Assembly (NCBI RefSeq): GCF_002096845.1
Contig: NZ_NCVK01000058.1
Location: 102,578-166,577, forward strand
Reading direction: 5' to 3'
Length of the DNA stretch: 64,000 nucleotides
Source: Streptococcus mitis
GTDB taxonomy: Bacteria; Bacillota; Bacilli; Lactobacillales; Streptococcaceae
The notes under the pieces were generated by a model. The model saw only the letters and a list, made by a program, of their open reading frames with translations. It did no database searches and had not been told where the DNA came from. The position numbers and the translations under genes were made by a program. Position 1 is the first letter of the stretch, and each line of letters starts with the position of its first letter. Of this stretch, positions 1-8,863 are shown one piece after another.

Positions 1-1
1 T

Positions 2-340
2 CCTACATATTATGAGGCTGCAACTATGGATGGTGCCTCTAGATTACAAAAAATTCGGCATATAGAATTACCATTACTTTTGCCTACTGCTATGATTTTA
101 CTAATATTAAGAGCAGGTAGTTTATTAAGTGTAGGGTTTGAGAAAGTGTTACTATTACAGAATCCTCTTAATTTAGCAGGAAGTGAGATAATTTCGACCT
201 ATGTTTATAAAGTTGGTATGGTGAACTTTCAGTATAGTTATTCGACAGCTATAGGGTTATTTAACACCGTAGTCAATCTAATAATTTTGTTATCTGTTAA
301 CTGGTTCTCGAAAAGATATACTAGAACGGGTCTTTTTTAA
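2..340 (+). CDS. Sugar ABC transporter permease (LplB-type), 3' part only
   Basis: The frame is open from the first bases of the window, so this is the C-terminal 112 residues of a longer protein whose start lies upstream. It begins in the EAA loop typical of binding-protein-dependent permeases (YEAATMDGA...LPLL), the site that contacts the ATPase. Two hydrophobic segments follow. An ATG at 26 is internal and not a real start. It is the first of two permeases of a CUT1-type carbohydrate importer and lies 17 bases before the second. The exact sugar cannot be told from this fragment. Confidence 0.88.
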   Translation, partial: PTYYEAATMDGASRLQKIRHIELPLLLPTAMILLILRAGSLLSVGFEKVLLLQNPLNLAGSEIISTYVYKVGMVNFQYSYSTAIGLFNTVVNLIILLSVNWFSKRYTRTGLF

Positions 341-357
341 AGGAAGGAGTGCTCAAG

Positions 358-1254
358 GTGAAATGGTTTCATAAATCAAGAAAAACAAACTCTGAATTAT
401 TATTTGATATAGTTACCTATGGTTTAGCAATTTTCCTCATCCTGTTAATTGTTTATCCGTTATGGTTTGTAGTGATTGCATCTTTTAGTAATCCTTCAGA
501 TGTTGCAAACGGGAAGGTATGGTTTATTCCAAGAGAATGGAAATTAGATGGATATTTACGTCTTATTCAACAACCTTTATTTTTGCGTAGCTATTTAAAT
601 ACAATTTTATATACTGTTGTTGGTACCTTAGTTGCTTTAGTAGTCAATATTCCAGCTGGTTATGCTTTATCTAGAAAAGAATTAGTTGGTAGAAAGTGGA
701 TGAGTATTCTATACATAATCCCTATGTTTGTATCAGGTGGCTTGATTCCTACCTACTTAACAGTAAAGAATGTAGGCTTGATTGATACATTTTGGGTAAT
801 GGTAATACCTTTTGCAGTTTCATCATACAATATTATTGTTGCTAGAACTTTCTTTAATAATAGTATTCCAGACGGGATGTGGGAGGCTGCGCAAATTGAT
901 GGCTGTGGTACAATTCGTTATTTTATTAAAATAGTTGTTCCGTTATCAAAAGCTATTATAGCAGTTATTGGACTTTGGACTGCAGTTGGTATTTGGAATT
1001 CGTGGTTTAATGCTTTAATTTATTTAACGAATGAAAATTTACAGCCATTGCAATTAATTTTACGACGTTTACTAATTAGTAATCAAATGTTACAATCGCA
1101 AGCAACAGGAGAAGTTGCATCAGATCTTCGTATCAAAGCTGATATGATGAAATATGCAGCAATTGTTATTTCAACCGCTCCGATTATGTTGTTGTATCCC
1201 TTTGTTCAAAAATATTTTAATCAAGGCGTAATGATTGGAGCCTTGAAAGAATAG
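358..1254 (+). CDS. Sugar ABC transporter permease (LplC/YtcP-type)
   Basis: Second inner-membrane permease of the importer, 298 residues with about six hydrophobic segments. The EAA loop WEAAQIDGCGTIRYF...VVPLSK lies in the second half. The frame allows GTG at 349 or GTG at 358. The AAGGAG at 344-349 sits 8 bases before 358 but runs into 349, so 358 is chosen. The gene lies between the other permease and the binding protein, the usual order for complex-carbohydrate importers in Firmicutes. No ATPase gene is in the window, so it probably uses a shared MsmK-like ATPase (inference). Confidence 0.9.
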   Translation: MKWFHKSRKTNSELLFDIVTYGLAIFLILLIVYPLWFVVIASFSNPSDVANGKVWFIPREWKLDGYLRLIQQPLFLRSYLNTILYTVVGTLVALVVNIPAGYALSRKELVGRKWMSILYIIPMFVSGGLIPTYLTVKNVGLIDTFWVMVIPFAVSSYNIIVARTFFNNSIPDGMWEAAQIDGCGTIRYFIKIVVPLSKAIIAVIGLWTAVGIWNSWFNALIYLTNENLQPLQLILRRLLISNQMLQSQATGEVASDLRIKADMMKYAAIVISTAPIMLLYPFVQKYFNQGVMIGALKE

Positions 1255-1263
1255 GAGAAAAAC

Positions 1264-2829
1264 ATGAAAAATAAATCATTTACATATTTGTTCTTAGGAA
1301 CAGTTACACTTGCTGGCTTAACAGCCTGTGCAAATTCCAATAATGCGAATAAGGACGATAAGTCTGGAGAAGATTCTTATAAAATCACAACTGTTCGTTG
1401 GTCTGACTGGGGGGAAGATTATCATAAAGGTTTTCTAACAGATTCGGCCAAAGAAGCAGGTATCGATGTTAAATGGGATACACTTGTAGCTGCAGATTGG
1501 GCAGATAAGAAATCTGTGTTGGTTGCTAGTGGAGATTTACCAGATGCATTTTTAGGTTCAAATGCTTTTACAGATTCAGAAATTGCTCAGAACCAATCTT
1601 TATTTATTCCATTGGAAGATTTAATCAAGGAAAACATGCCTAATTTAACTAAGGCTATGGAGAAAGAACCTAAGATTAAAGCTATGATTACTGCACCAGA
1701 TGGTCATATCTACAGCCTGCCTAAAAAATTGCCGATGCGTCCTACAGTAGCTAATCAGCTATTTATTAATAAAAAGTGGCTGGATAATTTAGGATTAAAG
1801 GTTCCAGAAACTTATGATGATTTAGTAAAAGTACTACAAGAATTTAAGGATAAAGATGCGAACGGAAATGGAGATGCTTCTGATGAAATTCCATTCGGAG
1901 CAGGAAACTTTGATCCAACATTCTCATATATTCTTCCGTTCAATAATCGTTTAGGGGCAGATAATACATATGAAATGTCTGTAAAAGATGGAAAATCAGT
2001 CTACCTTCGTACAGAAGAAAGTTATAAACAAGGGATTGCAGCAATGCACGAATCTTATAAAAAAGGTTTGATTGATCCGGAAATCTTTACAGAAGATACC
2101 TCTATGAGTGTAGCAAAACGTATGGATAAGGGAGTATCTAGAGTAGGTGTTTCTAGTGGTTGGACAGCAGATGCAACGTTTGGCTTACATTCAAGTGAGT
2201 ATATTGCTCTACCTGCTTTAAAAGGTATGGATGGTAAACAATATGTCTTTTCTGATCCAGATCATTACAACTATGGTCGAAATGAAATTTTGATTACAAA
2301 TAAGAGCAAAAACCCTGCTAAATTATTGAAATGGTTGGATAAATTATATACAGATGAAGCAAGTATTCAGAATTTCTATGGATCATTTGGAATAGCTACT
2401 GAAAAGAATGGTGATAAGTTTAAAGTGTTACCTCCTAAAGATGGTAAATCAGCTGATGAATGGGCATGGATTAATTCACTTCGAGATTTTGGTCCTAAAT
2501 ACGTAAGCGATGATATCAATAGTCGCGTAGAAATCGATCAAACACAAGGTGATGGATTGAAATTGAAGATGGACCAAGATTTGAAACAATTTGCGTTGCC
2601 AGCTTACCCTAATGTGATTTATTCACAAGAAGAACTTAACAAATTATCATCAATCTATGTGAGTATTGAATCCTATGTCAAACAACAAGCATCTAAATGG
2701 GTAGTTGAAGGTGGCATAGAAAAAGAATGGGACTCATACAAAGAAACTCTTAAGAATATGGGATTGGACGAATTTATGAAGATTCAACAGGAAGCATATA
2801 ATCGTTACCAAAAAGAAGTAAAAGAGTAA
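1264..2829 (+). CDS. Extracellular solute-binding lipoprotein of sugar ABC importer
   Basis: Substrate-binding component, 521 residues, expected to be lipid-anchored outside the membrane. The first 22 residues form a lipoprotein signal with lipobox LTAC; Cys22 is the predicted lipidation site. The length and the repeated WxxW-type aromatic segments fit the large LplA/LipO-type binding proteins for oligosaccharides. An asparagine/aspartate-rich stretch near residues 198-208 (KDANGNGDASDE) resembles the Ca-binding loop seen in some family members. RBS AGGAG lies just upstream, 9 bases after the permease stop, and a terminator hairpin follows at 2878-2920. The substrate is unknown; the downstream glycosidase suggests an alpha-linked oligosaccharide. 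Confidence 0.9.
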   Translation: MKNKSFTYLFLGTVTLAGLTACANSNNANKDDKSGEDSYKITTVRWSDWGEDYHKGFLTDSAKEAGIDVKWDTLVAADWADKKSVLVASGDLPDAFLGSNAFTDSEIAQNQSLFIPLEDLIKENMPNLTKAMEKEPKIKAMITAPDGHIYSLPKKLPMRPTVANQLFINKKWLDNLGLKVPETYDDLVKVLQEFKDKDANGNGDASDEIPFGAGNFDPTFSYILPFNNRLGADNTYEMSVKDGKSVYLRTEESYKQGIAAMHESYKKGLIDPEIFTEDTSMSVAKRMDKGVSRVGVSSGWTADATFGLHSSEYIALPALKGMDGKQYVFSDPDHYNYGRNEILITNKSKNPAKLLKWLDKLYTDEASIQNFYGSFGIATEKNGDKFKVLPPKDGKSADEWAWINSLRDFGPKYVSDDINSRVEIDQTQGDGLKLKMDQDLKQFALPAYPNVIYSQEELNKLSSIYVSIESYVKQQASKWVVEGGIEKEWDSYKETLKNMGLDEFMKIQQEAYNRYQKEVKE

Positions 2830-2877
2830 TACTTTATATGAACTCTTGGTTGTATAAACAAGGGACTAGCTAATTAC

Positions 2878-2920
2878 AGGAAGCGAGACTGATAACATCA
2901 AATTATCTCGCTTCCTTTAT
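2878..2920 (+). terminator. Rho-independent terminator after binding-protein gene
   Basis: Perfect inverted repeat AGGAAGCGAGA (2878-2888) / TCTCGCTTCCT (2906-2916), followed by a short T-rich tail. It separates the transporter genes from the DUF624/GH31 pair, which may have its own start or depend on readthrough. Confidence 0.8.
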
Positions 2921-3033
2921 TCTAATTTTTAAAGAAATTTGGAAATGTTTTTTAAATAATTTAGGTAATATTTTTGTGCAACTGACATTCTAAAATATAG
3001 AGTTAAGACGATTGATTTTATGGAGAATATATT

Positions 3034-3678
3034 ATGCAAAAATTATTTTCATTAGATGGAAAAGTGGTTAGAATTTTAACTTTTTTGACAGATTTAATTA
3101 TTTTAAATACTCTATTTATTGTTAGTTGTATTCCAATAGTTACAATTGGGGCATCACTAACTTCTCTTACGACAATGTGGTATCGTATTTTAAAAGGTAA
3201 AGATACCGATATTGCTTATCATTATTTTCGGATCTTTAGACAAAATTTTAAACAGTCAACTTTTATTTGGTTGTTTATCCTCCTAATAGAATTACTTTTA
3301 TATGTGAACTATTGTCTTTGGGGCTATTCAAGTTTACTTTCAGAGTATAGTTTATTGTTAGTGTTGCCCTTTTTATTTGTTATAATACTTTTGATGAGTG
3401 TTATTTTTCCCTATATTGGTCTATTTAAAGATAATCTAAAAAATAGTATTGTAAATAGCGTATTAATTTGTATGTTAAATCCAATACAAGCGATCATGTT
3501 GGTTTTATTTAATATTTCTGTACTATATATGAGTTTTAGTAGTCCAGAACGCGTTTTAACAGCTATTTACGTATTTACATTTGGGGGATTTGCTTTTTGT
3601 GGATTGATGAATGTAACGATAACAAATAAAATGTTTGATGAGGTAAAGAAATTTACTAAAAGGAGGGAAACAAATTGA
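3034..3678 (+). CDS. DUF624 (YesL-like) membrane protein
   Basis: 214 residues with about five hydrophobic segments. The N-terminal pattern (KVVRILTFLTDLIILNTLFIVSCIPIVTIGAS) is typical of DUF624/YesL proteins. These are nearly always found next to CUT1 sugar importers and glycosidases; their molecular function is not established. The gene follows a binding-protein gene and overlaps the start of the GH31 gene by 4 bases (TTGA), so the two are translationally linked. An accessory role in oligosaccharide uptake is inferred from this context only. Confidence 0.82.
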   Translation: MQKLFSLDGKVVRILTFLTDLIILNTLFIVSCIPIVTIGASLTSLTTMWYRILKGKDTDIAYHYFRIFRQNFKQSTFIWLFILLIELLLYVNYCLWGYSSLLSEYSLLLVLPFLFVIILLMSVIFPYIGLFKDNLKNSIVNSVLICMLNPIQAIMLVLFNISVLYMSFSSPERVLTAIYVFTFGGFAFCGLMNVTITNKMFDEVKKFTKRRETN

Positions 3679-5888
3679 AAATTTTTAAGGGAGAGTTTTA
3701 TCGAATCTCTGTATTAACAGACAAGCTAGTAAGGTTAGAATACTCTCAAACTGGAAGTTTTGAGGATAGAACGACACAACTTATCTATAATAGAGATTTT
3801 GGCCAAGTTTCGTTAGATTATATCGAGACATCAAACGTACTAGATATTATGACGGACTATTTTCATTTGCACTTTAATAAAGGAGAATTTAACGCCGAAA
3901 ATTTATTTATAGAATTAAAAGGAAATTTTGCTGTATATGGTAGTCGCTGGTATTTTGGTGAATCTATTGAAACGTTAAAAGGAACAGCTCGGACTCTGGA
4001 TGAGGCAGATGGAGCAATCTCGTTAGAAGATGGAATTATTAGCCGAAATGGTATAGCCTTATTGGATGATTCTAAAGGATTTATTTGGGATGAACAGTCT
4101 GGTTATATTGAGAGAGAAAATCAAATTGACCTGTATTTCTTTGCCTATGGGCATGATTATAGAGGAGCAATCAGAGACTTTTACCATTTGACTGGTTCAA
4201 CACCCTTGTTGCCAAGATATGCTTTAGGCAATTGGTGGAGTAGATATTGGCCTTATACGTCGGATGAATACTTGGATTTAATAGACAGATTTGAAACAGA
4301 GAAAATTCCATTATCTATCGGTGTGTTAGATATGGATTGGCATATAACTGACATTCCAGCTCGTTTTGGAAGTGGCTGGACAGGATATAGTTGGAATAAA
4401 AACTTAATACCTAATCCAGAACAGTTATTGCAACAACTTCATGATAGAAAGTTAAAACTCTCTTTAAATGTCCATCCTGCTGATGGTATACGGGCTTATG
4501 AAGAAGCTTATTCTCGAGTCGCCAAACGATTAGGGTTAAATGTAGAATTAGAAGAACCTGCTATTTTTGATTTTTTTAATCCCTCTTTTAGGGAAGCCTA
4601 CTTTAAAGATGTTCATTATGAGCTAGAAAAGCAGGGAGTAGATTTTTGGTGGATTGACTGGCAACAGGGGACACAAGGCATGTTGGATCCACTATGGCTT
4701 TTAAACCATTATCACTATCAGGATAGTTGTAAAAATGCAGAAGGTGGTTTGATTTTATCAAGATATGCAGGACCGGGCAGTCACCGATACCCTGTTGGTT
4801 TTTCAGGAGATACCATTATTAGTTGGAATTCCTTAAGATTTCAACCTTATTTTACAGCGACAGCATCTAATATCGGTTATAGTTGGTGGAGTCATGATAT
4901 CGGTGGGCACATGCTGGGGGATTATGACGAAGAGCTACAAACCAGATGGCTACAGTTTGGCGTTTTTAGTCCGATCACTCGATTACATAGTTCTAGAAGT
5001 CCTTTTAATAGTAAAGAACCTTGGTTTTTTTCAGAAACAACATCTAAGATTATGAAGAAATACCTTCGTTTGAGACATCAGATGATTCCCTATCTATACA
5101 CTATGAATGTACAGACACACGAGGAAGGTGCCCCATTAATCAGCCCAATGTATTATTTCTACCCAGAGAATGATGAGAGTTATAATGTTCCAAATCAATA
5201 CTTTTTTGGAACAGAACTGATGGTGGCTCCCATTGTAGAAAAGATGGATTTGGCATTCCAATCTGCAAAAGTGGATGTATGGTTCCCTGAAGGTGAATGG
5301 TATGACTTCTTTTCAGAGAAAAAATATACAGGTGGTGTGAAGTTAAGTGTTTATAGAGACATTTCGACTATACCTGTGTTTGCAAAAAGTGGTGCAATCA
5401 TTCCTTTGGTTGGTTCCGAGATAGATATGGGTGTTGATTTACCTGAAGTTGTAGATTGGTATGTATTCCCAGGCAAACAACATTCTTTTGAAATGATTGA
5501 AGATCAAAATGGTCAAAGATATAAAACAAGATTATCAATCGATTGGGAAATGGGAATAGTAGAGTTAGCATTACAAGGAGATTCTAGTATCGTTCCAAGC
5601 AATAGAAAACATAGAATTCATTTTAAAGGAACGAATGTGTCTATGATTGAATTGCCAAATAAGAATACTACAGCTAGATTTGAATGGAAAGATCATAAAA
5701 GGACATCCCTAAATGACGAAGTTTTCAGACTACTAAAGACGGCTTCTCTTCCATATGAATTAAAAGATAGATTGTTAAATCAATTCATCAATGCCAAAAA
5801 TTCTCATGAGTTAATGAATATCTTGCATCATCAGGATAAGGAATTGAGAGGGCGTTTGTTGGAAATGATATTTACTAGCGAAAACTAA
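3675..5888 (+). CDS. Glycoside hydrolase family 31 (alpha-glycosidase)
   Basis: Retaining alpha-glycosidase of 737 residues: N-terminal beta-sandwich (about 1-170), then a (beta/alpha)8 barrel, then C-terminal beta domains. The predicted nucleophile is Asp328 in WWIDWQQG. The predicted acid/base is Asp379 in FSGDT, followed by the family-typical WWSHDIGGH. The sequence after the nucleophile (WQQG) differs from the common WxDMNE form of alpha-glucosidases, so specificity may be unusual. There is no signal peptide, so it is cytoplasmic. The start is TTG at 3675 with AGGAGGG at 3661-3667, overlapping the DUF624 stop. It probably degrades the sugar brought in by the adjacent importer. Family is sure, substrate is not. 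Confidence 0.9.
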   Translation: MKIFKGEFYRISVLTDKLVRLEYSQTGSFEDRTTQLIYNRDFGQVSLDYIETSNVLDIMTDYFHLHFNKGEFNAENLFIELKGNFAVYGSRWYFGESIETLKGTARTLDEADGAISLEDGIISRNGIALLDDSKGFIWDEQSGYIERENQIDLYFFAYGHDYRGAIRDFYHLTGSTPLLPRYALGNWWSRYWPYTSDEYLDLIDRFETEKIPLSIGVLDMDWHITDIPARFGSGWTGYSWNKNLIPNPEQLLQQLHDRKLKLSLNVHPADGIRAYEEAYSRVAKRLGLNVELEEPAIFDFFNPSFREAYFKDVHYELEKQGVDFWWIDWQQGTQGMLDPLWLLNHYHYQDSCKNAEGGLILSRYAGPGSHRYPVGFSGDTIISWNSLRFQPYFTATASNIGYSWWSHDIGGHMLGDYDEELQTRWLQFGVFSPITRLHSSRSPFNSKEPWFFSETTSKIMKKYLRLRHQMIPYLYTMNVQTHEEGAPLISPMYYFYPENDESYNVPNQYFFGTELMVAPIVEKMDLAFQSAKVDVWFPEGEWYDFFSEKKYTGGVKLSVYRDISTIPVFAKSGAIIPLVGSEIDMGVDLPEVVDWYVFPGKQHSFEMIEDQNGQRYKTRLSIDWEMGIVELALQGDSSIVPSNRKHRIHFKGTNVSMIELPNKNTTARFEWKDHKRTSLNDEVFRLLKTASLPYELKDRLLNQFINAKNSHELMNILHHQDKELRGRLLEMIFTSEN

Positions 5889-5957
5889 TTGAGACATTTC
5901 GTACACAATTTCTATTCTTTGATTGCTAATTATTATTTTTTAATGTGTAACAGTTTT

Positions 5958-6019
5958 ACATCTCTATGCTTATTGGCTTGTATTTTAGTAATTACAAGTT
6001 TGGCATAGGGATGTTTTTT
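5958..6019 (+). terminator. Terminator after GH31 gene
   Basis: Long hairpin with outer stem ACATCTCTATGC (5958-5969) and GCATAGGGATGT (6003-6014, with G-U pairs), plus an inner CTTGTA/TACAAG stem, ending in a run of six T. Confidence 0.85.
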
Positions 6020-6224
6020 GTTTACTGAAGAGGAGAGGATAAGTATGTTTCGAGGTTTAAAACATTTTTCAACTAAATAAGAGCAAATTTTTAAAGGTGA
6101 TTTTTCAAAGTAACTTTCGCTTGCCTGACCGAAGTGGAAGTTAGTCTGAAATGGAGTTTTATGATGGAATTAAGTATGAGACGTGTGATTTTTTCAGAAA
6201 TTTTCTAAAACAAACAGGATTTGT
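6020..6224. other. Intergenic stretch without a recognisable gene
   Basis: After the GH31 terminator there is only an 11-codon frame (ATG 6045, peptide MFRGLKHFSTK) behind a GGAGAGGA, probably the remnant of a lost gene. Nothing else is recognised up to the dtpT promoter. Confidence 0.4.
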
Positions 6225-6253
6225 TTGACATTTATTTGAAAATTCTGTAAAAT
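6225..6253 (+). promoter_or_regulatory. Promoter of dtpT
   Basis: TTGACA at 6225-6230 and TAAAAT at 6248-6253 with the ideal 17-base spacer. RBS AAGGAGA follows at 6271-6277, ahead of ATG 6284. Confidence 0.8.
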
Positions 6254-6283
6254 GAATTATTATATCGTTAAAGGAGAATATAT

Positions 6284-7756
6284 ATGGAAAAACAGAAAAC
6301 ATTTTTTGGACATCCTATGGGCTTGTCCACCCTCTTCTTTACAGAAATGTGGGAACGCTTTTCTTACTATGGAATGCGAGCTATCCTACTTTACTATATG
6401 TACTATAGTGTGCAAGATGGTGGATTGGGAATGGATAAGACCACAGCTGCATCGGTTATGGCGATTTATGGCTCGCTGGTATTTTTGTCCTCGGTTATCG
6501 GTGGTTTTGTCAGTGACCGTATTTTAGGAAGTCGTAAGACTGTCTTTTACGGTGGGATTCTGATTATGCTAGGGCATATTGCTTTGGCAACACCTTTTGG
6601 ACAAGTGGCTCTCTATCTTTCTATTGCTTTGATTATCTTTGGTACTGGATTTTTAAAACCCAATATCTCAGATATGGTGGGGGGAATTTATGAGAAAGAG
6701 GATGATAGACGGGATGCAGGTTTTAGTATCTTTGTCTTTGGTATTAACTTAGGTGCCTTCGTTGCCCCTTATCTAGTGGGTTATCTAGGTCAGGAAGTCA
6801 ATTTCCATCTAGGTTTCTCATTAGCTGCTATTGGGATGTTCTTTGGTCTAGTGAAGTATGTTTTGGATGGGAAGAAATACCTGCCTGAATCAAGTCTTTA
6901 CCCCACTGATCCACTTTCACAGAAGGACCAGCAGACCTTGATTAAACGCTTGCTGATTACACTTGTCATGGTTATTCTGGTGGTTATAGGTTTAGTCTTT
7001 ACTCACCAGTTTAACGTGGATATGATTGTTAATATCTTTACAGTGATTGCGGTAATCATTCCAATCTACTATTTCTTTAAGATTTTATCTAGTCAGAAAA
7101 TAACTGCCACTGAAAGATCTCGAGTATTTGCCTACATTCCTCTATTTATCGCTGGAGTACTCTTCTGGTCTATTGAGGAGCAGGGTTCTGTTGTTCTCGC
7201 TCTATTTGCGGATGATCAAACTCAACTTTACTTTAATGTATTTGGGAATCAGATTCATTTTCCATCTAGCTTTTTCCAAAGTATCAATCCCCTTTTCATT
7301 ATGATTTATGTGCCGATTTTTGCGTGGTTGTGGGGGAAAATGGGTAAAAAGCAACCATCCTCCGCTAAGAAATTTGCTTACGGTTTATTTGCGGCGGGTT
7401 TATCCTTCTTGTGGATGATGTTACCAGGGATGTTCTTTGGGACAGATGTTAAGGTCAGTCCTTTCTGGTTGATTATGAGTTGGGCTATTGTGATTGTGGG
7501 TGAAATGTTGATTTCGCCGATTGGTCTATCAGTCACTAATAAGCTAGCACCAAAGTCCTTCCAAGCACAAATGATGTCTATCTGGTTCTTGAGTAATGCA
7601 GCTGCCCAAGCTATCAATGCTCAAATTGTAAAATTTTATACAAGCGAAACTGAAGTAGCTTACTATGGAATTGTTGGAGGAATTACGATTGTATTCGGTA
7701 TTATCCTACTCTTCTACGTTCCACGTATTGAAAAACTAATGTCTGGTATCAAATAG
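6284..7756 (+). CDS. dtpT: Di-/tripeptide proton symporter (POT family)
   Basis: Proton-coupled uptake of di- and tripeptides across the cell membrane. 490 residues with about 14 hydrophobic segments, the usual size for bacterial POT/PTR2 transporters. The N-terminal motif ExxERFSYYGMRA (EMWERFSYYGMRA) is the diagnostic POT signature with the proton-coupling ExxER. The motif GTGFLKPNISDMVGGIY and, further on, GINLGAFVAPYLVGYLG follow as expected. It is a monocistronic gene with its own consensus promoter and a weak terminator-like hairpin at 7810-7850. It complements the oligopeptide-binding lipoproteins encoded beside the capsule genes. Confidence 0.95.
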   Translation: MEKQKTFFGHPMGLSTLFFTEMWERFSYYGMRAILLYYMYYSVQDGGLGMDKTTAASVMAIYGSLVFLSSVIGGFVSDRILGSRKTVFYGGILIMLGHIALATPFGQVALYLSIALIIFGTGFLKPNISDMVGGIYEKEDDRRDAGFSIFVFGINLGAFVAPYLVGYLGQEVNFHLGFSLAAIGMFFGLVKYVLDGKKYLPESSLYPTDPLSQKDQQTLIKRLLITLVMVILVVIGLVFTHQFNVDMIVNIFTVIAVIIPIYYFFKILSSQKITATERSRVFAYIPLFIAGVLFWSIEEQGSVVLALFADDQTQLYFNVFGNQIHFPSSFFQSINPLFIMIYVPIFAWLWGKMGKKQPSSAKKFAYGLFAAGLSFLWMMLPGMFFGTDVKVSPFWLIMSWAIVIVGEMLISPIGLSVTNKLAPKSFQAQMMSIWFLSNAAAQAINAQIVKFYTSETEVAYYGIVGGITIVFGIILLFYVPRIEKLMSGIK

Positions 7757-7809
7757 AGAAAAACTGGAATTTCTGTAGGGATTTTAAAAGTTAGATCAAT
7801 TATTTATTC

Positions 7810-7850
7810 AAAGGATTTAGTTCTGTATTGTATAGGGCTAGGTCCTTTTA
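7810..7850 (+). terminator. Probable weak terminator after dtpT
   Basis: AAAGGATTTAG (7810-7820) pairs with CTAGGTCCTTT (7838-7848), including two G-U pairs. Only a short T-run follows, so termination may be partial. Confidence 0.55.
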
Positions 7851-7858
7851 GTTTGATT

Positions 7859-8011
7859 AATACTCTTCGAAAATCAAATTCAAACCGCGTCAACGTCGCC
7901 TTGCCGTATATATGTGACTGACTTCGTCAGTCTTATCTACAACCTCAAAACAGTGTTTTGAGCAACCTGTGGCTAGTTTCCTAGTTTGCTCTTTGATTTT
8001 CATTGAGTATA
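7859..8011. repeat. BOX element with boxA-, boxB- and boxC-like parts
   Basis: The ends form the typical near-inverted pair: ATACTCTTCGAAAATC at the left, and GATTTTCATTGAGTAT at the right. The middle carries a boxB-like segment (GACTGACTTCGTCAGTC, then CTCAAAACAGTGTTTTGAG), each able to form a hairpin. BOX elements are interspersed, non-coding repeats of S. pneumoniae and relatives that probably spread as miniature mobile units. This one lies between dtpT and the SOS operon, next to the repressor promoter. Confidence 0.85.
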
Positions 8012-8037
8012 AAACTCACGATGTTTCTGTTTTTCCT

Positions 8038-8068
8038 AGTGGACATTTGTCTACTTTTTTTATATAAT
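8038..8068 (+). promoter_or_regulatory. Promoter and likely operator of the hdiR-umuC operon
   Basis: TGGACA (8040-8045) and TATAAT (8063-8068) are 17 bases apart. The -35 box is embedded in the inverted repeat AGTGGACA-TT-TGTCTACT (8038-8055, one mismatch), a natural operator for a LexA/HdiR-type dimer. A further half-site, ATGTCCAT, lies at about 8140-8147 in the leader. Autoregulation by the first gene is inferred. Confidence 0.7.
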
Positions 8069-8173
8069 AAAACTAAACTATATTGGTTGAATTTTAAAAA
8101 TATGGCTTCAAGTATCGATTAGTCTTTCTAAGGGAGATAATGTCCATTAAAGTATCATAATAGGAGGTGAAGT

Positions 8174-8860
8174 ATGTATCAGCCAGAAAAATTAAAGGCT
8201 CGTAGGAAAGAGTTAAAACTGACACAGAAGGAAATTGCAGAGCAACTTGGGATTAGTTTCCAGGCTTACTCAGCTTGGGAACGTGGGATAAAAGAACCGT
8301 CTAAGGAGAAGGTAGCCCAGCTAGAGAATATTTTAAAAGTACCAAAAGGATATTTTACTCAGATCGAGATTGTCCGTCTCTACCATAGTCTCTCCAAGCA
8401 AGGGCAGGAGAAGGTTGTTCTCTATGCTCGCAACCTATCTCAAGAGGAGCAAGCCCAAAAAGTAACAGCTATTCCAGAGCGTCTCTACGAGTACCGTGTT
8501 TATGAACGCATGTCAGCAGGGATTGGGGCTTCGGTCTACGATGATCAGAATTTTGATACGGTTTACTTTAATGAGGAGTTGGCTCATGATTTTGCGTCAT
8601 GGGTGTCTGGGGACTCCATGGAACCTAAATACCAAAATGGTTCAGTAGCTCTGATTCGAGAGACAGGATTTGACTATGATGGGGCGGTTTATGCAGTGGT
8701 TTGCAACAACCAGACCTATATCAAACGGGTTTATCGAGAGGAAGATGGCTTGCGTCTAGTCTCTATCAATCCTAAATACAAGGACATTTTCATCTCCTAT
8801 GAGGAAGATCCTCGGATTGTGGGGATTATCGTTGGGAACTTTGTGCCGATGGAGGGCTAG
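8174..8860 (+). CDS. HdiR/LexA-like repressor (XRE HTH plus S24 peptidase)
   Basis: Predicted damage-responsive repressor of 228 residues. Residues about 5-60 form a Cro/CI helix-turn-helix (LKLTQKEIAEQLGISFQAYSAWERG). The C-terminal half is an S24 self-cleavage domain, with the catalytic serine in VSGDSMEP and the lysine in TYIKRV; an Ala-Gly pair in the linker (ERMSAGIGAS) is the probable cleavage point. This is the architecture of lactococcal HdiR, which is inactivated by RecA-stimulated self-cleavage. The gene starts at ATG 8174 behind AGGAGGTG and lies 3 bases before the polymerase gene, so it should control its own operon. Confidence 0.88.
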   Translation: MYQPEKLKARRKELKLTQKEIAEQLGISFQAYSAWERGIKEPSKEKVAQLENILKVPKGYFTQIEIVRLYHSLSKQGQEKVVLYARNLSQEEQAQKVTAIPERLYEYRVYERMSAGIGASVYDDQNFDTVYFNEELAHDFASWVSGDSMEPKYQNGSVALIRETGFDYDGAVYAVVCNNQTYIKRVYREEDGLRLVSINPKYKDIFISYEEDPRIVGIIVGNFVPMEG

Positions 8861-8863
8861 CCT

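Noticed and set aside
6252..6527. 91-codon plus-strand frame with start upstream of dtpT
   Set aside because: Out-of-frame with the POT transporter, which has all family motifs and a correct RBS.
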